Positions 7,918 to 17,100 of a stretch of 37,590 nucleotides of DNA are shown one piece after another. The DNA is from Roseburia sp. (GTDB lineage Bacteria > Bacillota > Clostridia > Lachnospirales > Lachnospiraceae): assembly GCA_023664265.1 (NCBI GenBank), contig JAMPFV010000027.1, positions 1 to 37,590 on the forward strand, given 5' to 3'. Below the pieces are notes generated by a model, which saw nothing but the letters and a program-made list of their open reading frames with translations, was not told the DNA's origin and ran no database searches. A program made the translations under genes and the position numbers. Each line of letters starts with the position of its first letter. Positions within the stretch are counted from its first letter, which is position 1.

Positions 7918-8655
7918 TCAATCGGTTGCTTTATTCGTATTGTCCGTATTACTTGTATTATCCACCATATCGACGATTTTCCCGTCAACAATGCGTATGA
8001 TCCTGTCCGCAAAGCTCGCCAACTGATTATCATGCGTAACCATAATCAGCGTCTGTTTCTGCTCCCGCACCACCTTCTGCATCAGATTCATAATCTCTCT
8101 GGAAGTATTGGAATCCAGATTTCCCGTAGGCTCATCCGCAAAAATAATCTCCGGGTTCACCACCAGCGCGCGCGCAACGCCCACCCGCTGCTGTTGTCCT
8201 CCGGACATCTGATTCGGTCGATGATCCCAATATTTGTTGAGTCCCACCATGTTTACCATCTTCTTCGCGCGCTTAATGCGCTGCCTCTTGGAAACTCCTT
8301 GAAAGGTAAGCGGAAGCGCCACATTTTCAACTGCATTCATGGTTCCCATCAGATTGAAGGATTGAAAGATAAAACCGATGTGCTCTCTTCTGAACCGGAC
8401 AAGCTGATTTTCGCTCTTGGTCTCCATGTGCTCACCGACAATAACGATCTCTCCCTTGGTCGGCTTCTCCAACCCGGCCAGCATATTCAACAGCGTTGAC
8501 TTTCCTGAGCCCGAGGTTCCCACTATCGCGCAAAACTCTCCTCTGTTGATTGTAAAGCTGACGCCGTTCAGGGCTCTCACCCTGTTCTCTCCGATACGGT
8601 ATATCTTATATAAATCCTTTACCTCAATAACCGGTCCGGCTTTTTTCACTGCCAT
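7918..8655 (-). CDS. ABC transporter ATP-binding protein, LolD/MacB type
   Basis: A 245-residue nucleotide-binding subunit. Visible are Walker A GTSGSGKST (about 47-55), Q-loop IFQSFNL, the signature MSGGQQQRVGVARAL, Walker B IIFADEPTGNLD with its catalytic Glu, and H-loop VTHD. The length and the phrase LIMVTHDNQLASFADRIIRI are typical of LolD/MacB/FtsE-like ATPases that pair with FtsX-fold permeases. It is the first gene of the three-gene operon, with ribosome binding site GGGAGG 6 nt from the start. The C-terminal end is Asn/Thr-rich (DNTSNTDNTNKATD), an atypical low-complexity tail. Confidence 0.95.
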   Translation of the reverse strand: MAVKKAGPVIEVKDLYKIYRIGENRVRALNGVSFTINRGEFCAIVGTSGSGKSTLLNMLAGLEKPTKGEIVIVGEHMETKSENQLVRFRREHIGFIFQSFNLMGTMNAVENVALPLTFQGVSKRQRIKRAKKMVNMVGLNKYWDHRPNQMSGGQQQRVGVARALVVNPEIIFADEPTGNLDSNTSREIMNLMQKVVREQKQTLIMVTHDNQLASFADRIIRIVDGKIVDMVDNTSNTDNTNKATD

Positions 8656-8710
8656 TATTCGCCTCCCTGTTTCTTTATCGTAAAAATTCTTTTGAAATTC
8701 TCTTAAAGGA

Positions 8711-8739
8711 CAACTGTATTATTTGAATTAATACAGTTG
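8711..8739. promoter_or_regulatory. Perfect 11-bp inverted repeat in the ABC operon leader
   Basis: CAACTGTATTA (8711-8721) and TAATACAGTTG (8729-8739) are exact reverse complements separated by 7 bp. The repeat lies about 10-40 nt downstream of the predicted transcription start. It could be a repressor operator of TetR, MarR or GntR type, or an RNA stem in the leader. No regulator gene is adjacent, so the controlling protein would be encoded elsewhere. Confidence 0.6.
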
Positions 8740-8755
8740 GTACACTTCTAAAACG

Positions 8756-8784
8756 ATAATAGCACAAGTTATGTAAAGTTGCAA
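8756..8784 (-). promoter_or_regulatory. Predicted promoter of the ABC export operon
   Basis: On the minus strand, -35 TTGCAA (8779-8784) and -10 TATTAT (8756-8761) are separated by 17 bp. Each hexamer differs from consensus at one or two positions. It lies upstream of the inverted repeat at 8711-8739, giving a leader of roughly 95 nt. Confidence 0.55.
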
Positions 8785-8825
8785 TCCCTATAATGTGAAA
8801 ACACCGTGTAAACAATATCCAAATC

Positions 8826-9626
8826 CTACTGCCTGTGAAGCTGCGCCTTCAACGCCGCAATTTCCGCATTCTTCTCAGCGATGGTTCTTTGATAGTATTT
8901 CATCTGGTTGTCATACTCCTTCCGCCGGATACACTGCTCGCGGATAACCCGATCCGAATTAATCTCATATATCGTATGGGCGGCTTCCCGCAAATATTCA
9001 TTCTCTACAGCCATGGCTTTCATCTCCTCCCATGTTCTCGCCTTAAAGAGGGCAGCCCAATAGTCAATGCCATACCGTCTGTCCTCCTCCGTTGCCAACG
9101 ATACCCGATTTAATTCTACCACACTGAGGCGGAGCTTGTCACTGTAGATATGATAATTCCTTATGTTTTGCAGCATATAAGTCGCATAAAATTCCGGAGA
9201 TTCCGTAAAAAGCGGAAAATCAATAAAGCTGATATGAATGGCAGACGGTATTTCGGCATACTCGTCGCCCTTGGACAATGCTTCTGAAAAGGTTCTGCAC
9301 AGATAGCTCAAGGAGCGCTCCGTCCAGTTATCTTCATTGGCCACCTGCATTTCGAGGTTGAGGCGTGTACGACGGTTAAGCACAACATCCACATCCAAGA
9401 GAAAATCCTTGTTTGCAATGGTGCTCCCAAGCTTGATGGGATTGGTGATTTCAACCTGTATTTCGTCAGGATTAAGATGCAGAAGGGCTGCGACAAGACC
9501 GCGCAACACCTTTTCATTCTTTTGCAAGACCGCTCGAAACATATAGTCATTTGTCATGTTATAGGGAATCTCTCCGGTTGCCTCCAGATATGATTTGTGA
9601 TTCGGTTCTTTTGTTCTTTTCGACAT
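8826..9626 (-). CDS. Rpn-family PD-(D/E)XK nuclease / putative transposase
   Basis: A 266-residue protein of the PDDEXK_2 / Rpn group. The N-terminal block NMTNDYMFRAVLQKNEKVLR and the nuclease core are typical: Asp in KDFLLDVDVVLN, then the E-x-Q variant in LNLEMQV, followed by WTERSLSYLCRTF. The C-terminal 50 residues are a Gln/Glu/Lys-rich coiled coil (YYQRTIAEKNAEIAALKAQL). Members are annotated as transposases, but E. coli Rpn proteins are nucleases that promote RecA-independent recombination. No terminal inverted repeats were seen around it, so it is not evidently a mobile unit here. It stands alone between operons, with AAGGAA as ribosome binding site. Confidence 0.88.
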   Translation of the reverse strand: MSKRTKEPNHKSYLEATGEIPYNMTNDYMFRAVLQKNEKVLRGLVAALLHLNPDEIQVEITNPIKLGSTIANKDFLLDVDVVLNRRTRLNLEMQVANEDNWTERSLSYLCRTFSEALSKGDEYAEIPSAIHISFIDFPLFTESPEFYATYMLQNIRNYHIYSDKLRLSVVELNRVSLATEEDRRYGIDYWAALFKARTWEEMKAMAVENEYLREAAHTIYEINSDRVIREQCIRRKEYDNQMKYYQRTIAEKNAEIAALKAQLHRQ

Positions 9627-9807
9627 TTTATTTTCCTTTCTCAGATGTTCTGTGACGGGCTATCCCCGAAGATGTGTATGCGCTTCCTGCGTTGAAAACA
9701 GTTCTCCACAGCAGAAAGCAGTCTTACCATAACATATTTGATTGGGCTTGTCGAATCGAAATGTAAAAAAACGAATAAATATTTTAGAAATAAGTATTGT
9801 CAAAAAA

Positions 9808-9827
9808 CGCAGGCCTCACAGCCTGCG
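9808..9827 (-). terminator. Rho-independent terminator of the surface-protein operon
   Basis: CGCAGGC (9808-9814) pairs with GCCTGCG (9821-9827) around a 6-nt loop. On the minus strand the stem is followed by TTTTTT (9802-9807). It lies 12 nt after the stop of the last operon gene at 9839, so it ends the sortase-LRR-SH3 transcript. Confidence 0.85.
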
Positions 9828-9838
9828 CTTAAAATCCT

Positions 9839-10771
9839 TTAATAATCGTAATCAACGTACTCCGTGTCCTTCCGCAGTCTGCCGTTAATGCTGTCGCGGT
9901 ACTCCTTCTCGTCGTAGCTCTGGTACTTGATTCCCTTCCTGAGATTGGCCATCTTCTCCCGCTGCTTATCCGTCAGGCTGTTCGGAATCTCATATTCTAT
10001 AATCCGCATATCGCTCACCTGCGTAACCGGAGCATAGGCAAATTCGCTGAACTCCGTATAGTAGGTGTTCATATACACCGGCGTATAGGTATCCTTCAAA
10101 TCGTTAATCTCGATATCCACGGCCTTGTCGTAGCCCTCTCTGAACTGGAAAATCGCGATCTGCCCGAAAAGCTCCGTGTCCTCAACAAAATCAAAGAATA
10201 CAACACGATCCCCCATTCCGCCGGTCGTCACGGTCTTTATGCAGCTCAGGTTAATGTCCTTCTTAACCTTATCATTGTAGAGCATCTTAAAGGATACGCC
10301 CAGCTCGTCGTCAATCTTCGCATATAAAATCACTTTTTGGCCGATATAGCTGTTAAAGACATCCTTCTTGATAATCTTCTCTTTGTTCAGCGTAAGGCAC
10401 ACAAACTCATAACCCAGCTCATCCGCCGTCTTCTTTGCATCCGCCACCTGCGCGTCCGCCTTGTTGGGAAGGCCTATCGCTCCGGCGGTAGTCAGCGAAT
10501 CCATCTTCACATAGCAGATCACGCCGATATTGATGCGATACCATCCGTTGGAATACATGCCGATAACCGAAATCGGTACATTCGCGTCGATTACCGTAAG
10601 CACGGTTGAGGTATAGTCAGGCTCCGCATACACCACACAATTGTCCTTCGTATAATAGATGTCCTGCATCGCCGTATAGGTCGGCCCCTGCGCCGCCGCC
10701 GTGATTGAGGGCACTGCCGCCCCCGCGAGCATCAGCAGGCAAAGCGCCCATAAAAGTAATTTTTTCCGCAT
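9839..10771 (-). CDS. Secreted SH3-like domain protein
   Basis: A 310-residue exported protein. The start MRKKLLLWALCLLMLAG at 10771 is chosen because GGAGGTGG lies 5 nt upstream; a signal peptide runs to about residue 28. Residues about 38-95 resemble a bacterial SH3 domain, with the typical order of a short strand after YYTKDNCVVYAEPDY, then VLTVIDANVPISVIGMYSNG, then WYRINIGVICYVKMDSL. SH3b domains bind cell-wall peptides. The remaining 200 residues are not recognised; they are rich in Asp, Lys and Tyr and end in YVDYDY. It is the last gene of the sortase operon, 33 nt after an LRR protein, so a role at the cell wall is likely. No sorting signal or second membrane segment is present. Confidence 0.78.
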   Translation of the reverse strand: MRKKLLLWALCLLMLAGAAVPSITAAAQGPTYTAMQDIYYTKDNCVVYAEPDYTSTVLTVIDANVPISVIGMYSNGWYRINIGVICYVKMDSLTTAGAIGLPNKADAQVADAKKTADELGYEFVCLTLNKEKIIKKDVFNSYIGQKVILYAKIDDELGVSFKMLYNDKVKKDINLSCIKTVTTGGMGDRVVFFDFVEDTELFGQIAIFQFREGYDKAVDIEINDLKDTYTPVYMNTYYTEFSEFAYAPVTQVSDMRIIEYEIPNSLTDKQREKMANLRKGIKYQSYDEKEYRDSINGRLRKDTEYVDYDY

Positions 10772-10804
10772 TTCCGCCACCTCCATATATCCGTGCAGCC
10801 TTAC

Positions 10805-12196
10805 TTAATAGTTCTCAATCGTTATCCCGCTCGGGAACGAGCTTTCCTGATAGGAGCAGACCTTGTTGATTGTCACCGTCGTAAATACGCACCCCGAAAA
10901 AGCGCCTGCCTTAATGCTCAACGTATTCTTAGGTATTGAAACCGTCGCAAGCGCCGTACACCCCGAAAAGGCATTCTCCCCGATGCTGACAAGCGTCTTG
11001 GGGAATGTGACCTCCGTAATGCCCGTACAGCCCGAAAAGGCTTCATCCGCAATCACCGTCGTGCCGCTCTTAAAGGTCAGCTCCGTAATGCCGACACATC
11101 CCGAAAAAGCAAGGTTTTCCACGGTCTCAATACCCGCGGGAAGCTTTGCCGACGGAAGCGCGACACAATCCTCAAAGGCGCTGACACCGATTTTGGTGAG
11201 CGTTGTCGGAAGCTTGGTCACCGCAAGCTTCGTGCACCCGTAAAAGGCCTCGTCGTCAATCACCGTCAGGCTCGTCGGAAGCTTGGTCAGCTCCAGCTTG
11301 GCGCATTCATAAAACGCCTGCTTGCCAATCCGCGTAATATCGTTGGTCAGCGTCAGCTTGGTCAGCTCTCCGCAGCCGTTAAAGGTCTTATCCTTTATCT
11401 CCGTCACTCCATCCGGAATTGAGACCTGCACCAAAGCCTCGCAGCTGTCAAAGGCTCCCGCTCCCAAAGAGGTAAGCTGCTCCGGCATCGTCACCTCAAC
11501 CAGAAGCGTACTGCTCTTGAAAGCATTGTCGCCCATTGCGGTCACGGTATTCGGCAGTTGTGCGCGCACCAGATATTTCGAGCTCGCAAAGGCCGACGGA
11601 CCAATCTCCGTGACGGGCTTTCCCTCTATCGTGTCGGGAACAATAATATCCGACTTGGTTCCCAGATATTTTGTAATCACCACATGGTCAGGATACAGCG
11701 TATACTGGTAATCGCTGTTGGACTTGGACTCCGGCTTCTCCTCCTGCGTCGCCGCCTCGCGGCTCTCTTCCTCATCCAAAATCGCGTTCGGATCGTCCTT
11801 AAAATATCCGTTCGCCCCGTTTCTGTCCGGGTCAACGGCATCATTCGTCTTTATTCCGCCCTGATTGCTGCTTGTGCTGTTATTTGTGCCGCCCTGCGGT
11901 GTATCCGGATTCTGTACGTCGCGCTCTGCCTCCTCGGAAGCCTCCTCAAAAACCTTCATCGCGTCCGCGTATTGATTCTGAGAGGAAGCCACAAGCGCAT
12001 CAATCTCCGCCGCCCGCTCCTCGTCGTTCAACGGAGACTCCTCCACGACCGTCGTCTCCTCCACCACCGTGGCAGGCTCCTCCGCGGAAGCCTCCGGCGA
12101 CAAATCAATGACGCCAATCTTATTCAGATACAAGGCCAGCAGAATGGCAAACGCCGCCGTGCAGCCGCCAACCATTCCCCAAAATAATTTCTCCAT
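10805..12196 (-). CDS. BspA-type leucine-rich-repeat protein with N-terminal membrane anchor
   Basis: A 463-residue protein with an uncleaved N-terminal helix (about 5-27, MVGGCTAAFAILLALYLNKI), an acidic Ser/Glu/Asn-rich stalk (about 35-160) and a C-terminal domain of about ten LRR_5 repeats (about 170-455). The repeats have the BspA consensus of IP..V..IG..AF..C..L: examples are TVTAMGDNAFKSSTLLVEV and LVSIGENAFSGCTALATV. Each repeat is about 23 residues. Such domains bind host or matrix proteins in Bacteroides and oral spirochaetes, though the role in Clostridia is largely unknown. It starts 24 nt after the previous LRR gene, with GGAG 8 nt upstream of the ATG. The C-terminus ends in the LRR without a sorting signal, so anchoring is by the N-terminal helix. 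Confidence 0.88.
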   Translation of the reverse strand: MEKLFWGMVGGCTAAFAILLALYLNKIGVIDLSPEASAEEPATVVEETTVVEESPLNDEERAAEIDALVASSQNQYADAMKVFEEASEEAERDVQNPDTPQGGTNNSTSSNQGGIKTNDAVDPDRNGANGYFKDDPNAILDEEESREAATQEEKPESKSNSDYQYTLYPDHVVITKYLGTKSDIIVPDTIEGKPVTEIGPSAFASSKYLVRAQLPNTVTAMGDNAFKSSTLLVEVTMPEQLTSLGAGAFDSCEALVQVSIPDGVTEIKDKTFNGCGELTKLTLTNDITRIGKQAFYECAKLELTKLPTSLTVIDDEAFYGCTKLAVTKLPTTLTKIGVSAFEDCVALPSAKLPAGIETVENLAFSGCVGITELTFKSGTTVIADEAFSGCTGITEVTFPKTLVSIGENAFSGCTALATVSIPKNTLSIKAGAFSGCVFTTVTINKVCSYQESSFPSGITIENY

Positions 12197-12220
12197 CAGG
12201 TCATCTCCAATAGTTCGTTG

Positions 12221-14167
12221 TTAAAAATCGCTCTCCGAAATCTGCGTTCCATAGAAAGCTCCGCGAATAACCGTTTTCAAGCCCTCGCATCCGGTCAGTC
12301 CGGTAAGCGAGCTGCAATTCCGAAAAGCCTCCGCGCATATCTTCGTAACGGATTCCGGTATATCGACATCCACAATCTCCGTGTGTCCCTTAAAGGCCTC
12401 CGGGCCGATTTGCTTCACGCCGGCCGGAATCGCGACATGCTCGTCATTCCCCGTGTAGGCCAGCAAAATACCGTCGCCGACAATCAGGAACTCCTCATCT
12501 CCGCTCATCAGGTTCTCCAGCCAGGGAGTTCCCTCAAACGCCTTGGTGCCGATATTGCTCACGGTCGCCGGAATCGTCACATTCTCAAGCGAGGCGCATC
12601 CCATAAAAGCGCCGTACTCGATCGACGTCACATTCCCCGGAATCTCAATTGCCTTGAGACCGCTCTCCGCAAACGCCAGACGTCCGATTGTGTTGATGGT
12701 GTCCTCAATCTCATAGGAGGTCAGACTCTTCTGCCTGTAGTATTTTCTCTGCGGAATCGCGCTGTTATCCTTTGGCGTTTCCGCCTCGATTGTCACGCTG
12801 ATCTTGTCTCTTGTACCGCTTGCGGCGGTCATATCGCTCCCCTGCGGTGTATCCGTCTCCGAATCGGCTGCTTCCTCCTCCCGGCTCTCCTGTGCCGCCG
12901 CTTCCTCCTCCGTCATTACATCAGCGGAAGCGTCCTTGGGAATGCCATACACCTGTCCGTCGTGGTTGTTCATCAGGAACACGGCCCTGCCGCCGACAAT
13001 CACCGTCTTGCCGATTACCTCATCACTCTCCGGCACATCCAGCGGATGCGCATATCCGGAGCTTGACGGAAATCCGCTCTCGTCCTTCTGTCCTGTTCCC
13101 GTATCGCCGTTGTCGCCTGTTGTCGCGTCAGTCTGATTCCCGCTTGCAGCCGCCTGCTCCGTTCCCGCCGCCGGGTTCTGCTGCGTGTTCCCACCGGACG
13201 GATTCTGCCCCGCGGTTCCGACATTCGGCTTCTCGTCAAGGTTCACGTTGCTGTCCATGAAATCCTTGGGATATTCCGGCTCGTAAATCACCTCAACGCC
13301 CAGAATTTTCCCAAACAAATCTGCCTCCGTGTCCGGCTCCGTACAGATTGCCATATTGGGAGAATACGCAAACGCTTTCCTGTGAATGTCTGTCACACTC
13401 GCCGGCACAATCACCTGCGCAAGCTTTTCATTGTTTGCAAACGCGCGCTCCTCAATCGCCGCTGTCGGGGACTGTATCACCACATTCTCCACCGAGCCCA
13501 TATTGCTGAAAGCATAGCTCGGAATCGTGTCCACCTTGTTCGACACCTTCACATTCTTTGTGTTCTTCATGTTCCACAGGGCATAAGCGTCAATCGTCTC
13601 CACCGTATCCGGCATCACATAATTGTCGCCCTCCCTGCCCGGCAGCACCTGATAAAGCATCGTCATATTGCCATTATAAAGCGCGCCGTTATAATAAGTA
13701 AGATATTCGTTATTCTCGTCAAGAATCAGCTTGGAAAGGCTCTCACAGTCCGTAAAAACCCCCGTTCCCCATGAGCTGACATTCTTACCAATCTCAACCG
13801 TTTCCAACGCGGTACAGCCCTCGAAAGCGCCGGGACCCACCTTGGTAATACTGTCAGACAGGGTAATGTTTGTCAGTCCCGTGCAGCCCTTAAACGCATT
13901 GTACGAGATAACGGAAACACTGTCCGGTATTTCCACGCTGACCAGTGTCTCCCTTCCCTCAAAGGCGCCCTCCGCGATAACAGTTACCGTATCTGGGATT
14001 GACACAAAGGTGTCCTCTCCCAGGTACGCCGTTAAGGTCGTGCCGCTAATTCTAAATCTGTCATCCTCCGCCGCCGCAACCCCGTGTCCCGCGCCGACTC
14101 CCACGCCGACCAACGCGATACAGCCTAAGGACAGGGCAACGGCAAGAGCCATCAGTTTCTTCTTCAT
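12221..14167 (-). CDS. Secreted BspA-type leucine-rich-repeat protein
   Basis: A 648-residue exported protein with a signal peptide (1-31, cleaved near GHGVAAAED). It has two separate LRR_5 blocks. The first covers about residues 40-285 (for example SVISYNAFKGCTGLTNITL) and the second about 490-645 (for example NVTSIEYGAFMGCASLENVTI). Between them is a disordered region with PSGGNTQQNPAAGTE-like Gly/Thr/Asn/Gln runs, then an acidic stretch full of Glu and Ala. There is no sorting motif, second helix or cell-wall domain, so it is either released or held by partners. It lies 30 nt after the giant LRR protein gene, in the same operon. Its ribosome binding site is AAGGGGA, 6 nt from the start. 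Confidence 0.87.
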   Translation of the reverse strand: MKKKLMALAVALSLGCIALVGVGVGAGHGVAAAEDDRFRISGTTLTAYLGEDTFVSIPDTVTVIAEGAFEGRETLVSVEIPDSVSVISYNAFKGCTGLTNITLSDSITKVGPGAFEGCTALETVEIGKNVSSWGTGVFTDCESLSKLILDENNEYLTYYNGALYNGNMTMLYQVLPGREGDNYVMPDTVETIDAYALWNMKNTKNVKVSNKVDTIPSYAFSNMGSVENVVIQSPTAAIEERAFANNEKLAQVIVPASVTDIHRKAFAYSPNMAICTEPDTEADLFGKILGVEVIYEPEYPKDFMDSNVNLDEKPNVGTAGQNPSGGNTQQNPAAGTEQAAASGNQTDATTGDNGDTGTGQKDESGFPSSSGYAHPLDVPESDEVIGKTVIVGGRAVFLMNNHDGQVYGIPKDASADVMTEEEAAAQESREEEAADSETDTPQGSDMTAASGTRDKISVTIEAETPKDNSAIPQRKYYRQKSLTSYEIEDTINTIGRLAFAESGLKAIEIPGNVTSIEYGAFMGCASLENVTIPATVSNIGTKAFEGTPWLENLMSGDEEFLIVGDGILLAYTGNDEHVAIPAGVKQIGPEAFKGHTEIVDVDIPESVTKICAEAFRNCSSLTGLTGCEGLKTVIRGAFYGTQISESDF

Positions 14168-14197
14168 ATAAGTCCCCTTTGCTTTCCGTTCCTGCGC

Positions 14198-17100
14198 TTA
14201 CGCAGCCTTATAATCTCTGCGCTTACGCCCGTTGCTCGTCGCGAACAGTATCACGGATACGCAGGCCATACCGATTGCAAGGAACCACTTGGGATGAATC
14301 GGGTCTCCCGTTGACGGTGTGGAATCCAAGGTCTGACCGGCAACAAGGTTGCTTGTGTCTACATAAATGACATACGGTGAAAAATGAGGCGGTACAAATG
14401 AAATACATGCAATACCGTCAATTGTCGTAAACCGCGGTGTCAGCTGTTGCAGAATGCCGTCGTCGGCAGCGGCCACACGATTGTTTCCGCCATACTGTAT
14501 CAGAACATCCGGTATCGGCATTGTCACCGTAATATTCAAGCCATAGGTGTCCGTAATCTTGTTTTGACCCGTTGAGTCATACAAGGAAATATCCATCGGG
14601 AAGTATACCAGGCCGTCCAAGGAACCATACTGATTCCGAAGCGCCTCCTCCACTGCCGCCGTTGCCTCCGGGGACTCCGTAATTCTCACGATAAAGTTAT
14701 CCGTGGAGCCCTCCACACTGATGGAAGCCACATCCTTGTTGGACACACCGTTCTTTGTAATATAAATCTTATTTCCATCGTCCGGGTTCGACACGGTATT
14801 GGTATTCGTCGCAGTCGTACCCGTGCTGTTGTTCGGTGTATTCGTCACCGTCGTCGTGGTCGTGTTGGTTCCCGGCCTTCTGGACGGTCTGTCGCTGTCC
14901 TCATCCTCCTCGTCGTCATCACTCGACCGCGTCTTGTAGTTCGCCGTTACCGTCGCCTCCGACGCAGGCATAACCAACGTCGTCGTCGCCGCCGTCGCAT
15001 TGGCGAAGCCGAGACCCGTGTTGGCTGTCGTCCATCTCGCAAACACTCTGCTTGCGGACTCCGGCGCATAGGCCGTAATGGTAACCGTCTCGCCGGCTGC
15101 ATACTCGCCGCTTCCCGAGCCGTAATTTACCGTGAGCTTATACTTTGTCGTGGAGTCGCTCGGGTTGTTCGGGTTATTTGGATTATTCGGGTTATTCGGG
15201 TTATTCGGGTTATTCGGGTTATTTGGGTCATTCGGATCACTTGAACCGCTGCTCGTTACATTCGCCGTTACCGTCACATCCGCATTCGGCATCGTAAACG
15301 AGGTTGCCGCACTCGACGCATTCAACAGCAGAGATATATAAGTCCCCGGCTCTATCGTCCATACCTTAAAGTTCGTTGAATCATCCGCCATAACCGTCAC
15401 GGAGGTGCCGCCCTTGACCGTCACGGGGAAAGTGGATACCATGGTTCCGCCAATCGTTGCCTTTCCGTTTACAACCGTCAGGCTGTAATCCTGTCCGTCC
15501 GGCACAATCGTCGAGGGATCTTCCACATAGGTCGCAACAATCGTTCTGTTCTCCGTTACATTTGAATATGTAGCCTCTCCCCGAAGCGGATTTCCCTCCG
15601 AATCGGTAGCGTCCATACACAGCCATCCGTTAAACTTCTGCCCCGTCACAGTCGGCGCCGTCGGCGGATTGCGAAGCGTATCTCCGCTTGTAATCTCAAC
15701 TGATTCGATCAGCTTTGCATCCTTATCCAGGAAGCGCAATGTATAAGTGCTTCCCAGCTCTACCCACTCTACCTTGTCACCATAGGTTTTATCCAATTCG
15801 AGATAGGAGTCATAAGTAACACTCGGATCCTTCGTCGCCTCATCCTCATACATAACACCCTTTATTGTTACATGTCCGGTAACATCAAAGTCAAAGGCCT
15901 TCTGAGAAATCTGACAGTCCTTATTCGGAATCGTAAGTGTAAACTTATGTCCCTCGTTTACGCCCGAGAATGCAAAGTCACCAATAGCACGCGTTCTCTC
16001 CGGCAGAACAACCGACTCCAATATATCACAATCAGAGAAAGCGCCCTCCGGAATATTTCTTATATTCGACGCACTCAGATCCACTTCGTAGATTTCTTTA
16101 TTGTTTGCGAACGCATACGGCGCAACATCCGTAACCTGTGCAAGCAACGGATTCGTGGTAGCGTTGATTGTTCTCGTACCATAATTGCCATCCGTAACAT
16201 CCGCCCGGCCGCGTCCCTCTAAGCCCTGTACAATCTTATAGCCGCCGGTACCGTCCACGGGGGTCTTATCATACAGTATCATGTTCTCATACTGATACTT
16301 TGTACTGTCACCGGTGTTGATCTGGCACAGGCTCTTGCAGTCTCTGAACGGCTGCTGACCCATCCCATTCATCGAACTGCTGAGGCTGACACTCTTGAGG
16401 TTCTCCGCGCTGTCAAAGGCAAAGTCCGGAAGCTCCTCGATCGACTCCAGATCGATGCCGGTCAGATAATCGTTTCCTCTCTCATTATTCTCTACATAAT
16501 AATGCTTATTATAAGTGCTCCACATGAAGCCGTCTTTTTTACCATTCGGGTTACTCGGCGCGTTCACATCCTCATTTTTATCCGGCTTGGTCAAAATATT
16601 TTCCTTGAAATATCCGCTGAACAATCCTGCAACCGTATCCGTATCAGGATTATCCCCCTTAACCAGCTCACCTGCATAAGTCGCATACAACTCATATACC
16701 GGACTTCCTATTGTTCCCGTGCCGCCATCAGGCTGACTGAACAACGGGTGCAGAGAATTAATATTGACATCCCTCGTCTGCGGTTTTCCCGGTGCACCGT
16801 CAACATTGTAGTTTGTCCCGTCCTTCACATAGGTTCTGTTAAAATACACAAAATCGTCGGAATTCTCCGTGCGGTCAAAATATGCAGCCGAATCAATACT
16901 TTGTATACCACTCGGCAGATACATATTGAGCGTCTGCTTTACAATCGCATCATCCATCGCCGGCATGGTATCGGAATTACTGTTTTTCTTTCCCGCAATC
17001 TCATTGACTGTCTCGAATCTGTCCGTAATCTGGTAATCCTTCCACATATCATTATTATCAGGATCACTGTCATTTGCAACCTCCTCCTGACGTGCCTTGA

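Noticed and set aside
8826..9626. Complete insertion sequence around the Rpn-type nuclease gene
   Set aside because: No terminal inverted repeats or target duplications were seen on either side.
12218..13066. 282-codon plus-strand open frame opposite the 648-residue LRR gene
   Set aside because: The minus strand has a signal peptide and repeated LRR motifs; this frame has neither a start signal nor a recognisable domain.
15161..15235. CRISPR or intergenic repeat
   Set aside because: The repeat is 9 bp, without spacers, and lies within the reading frame of the giant LRR protein.
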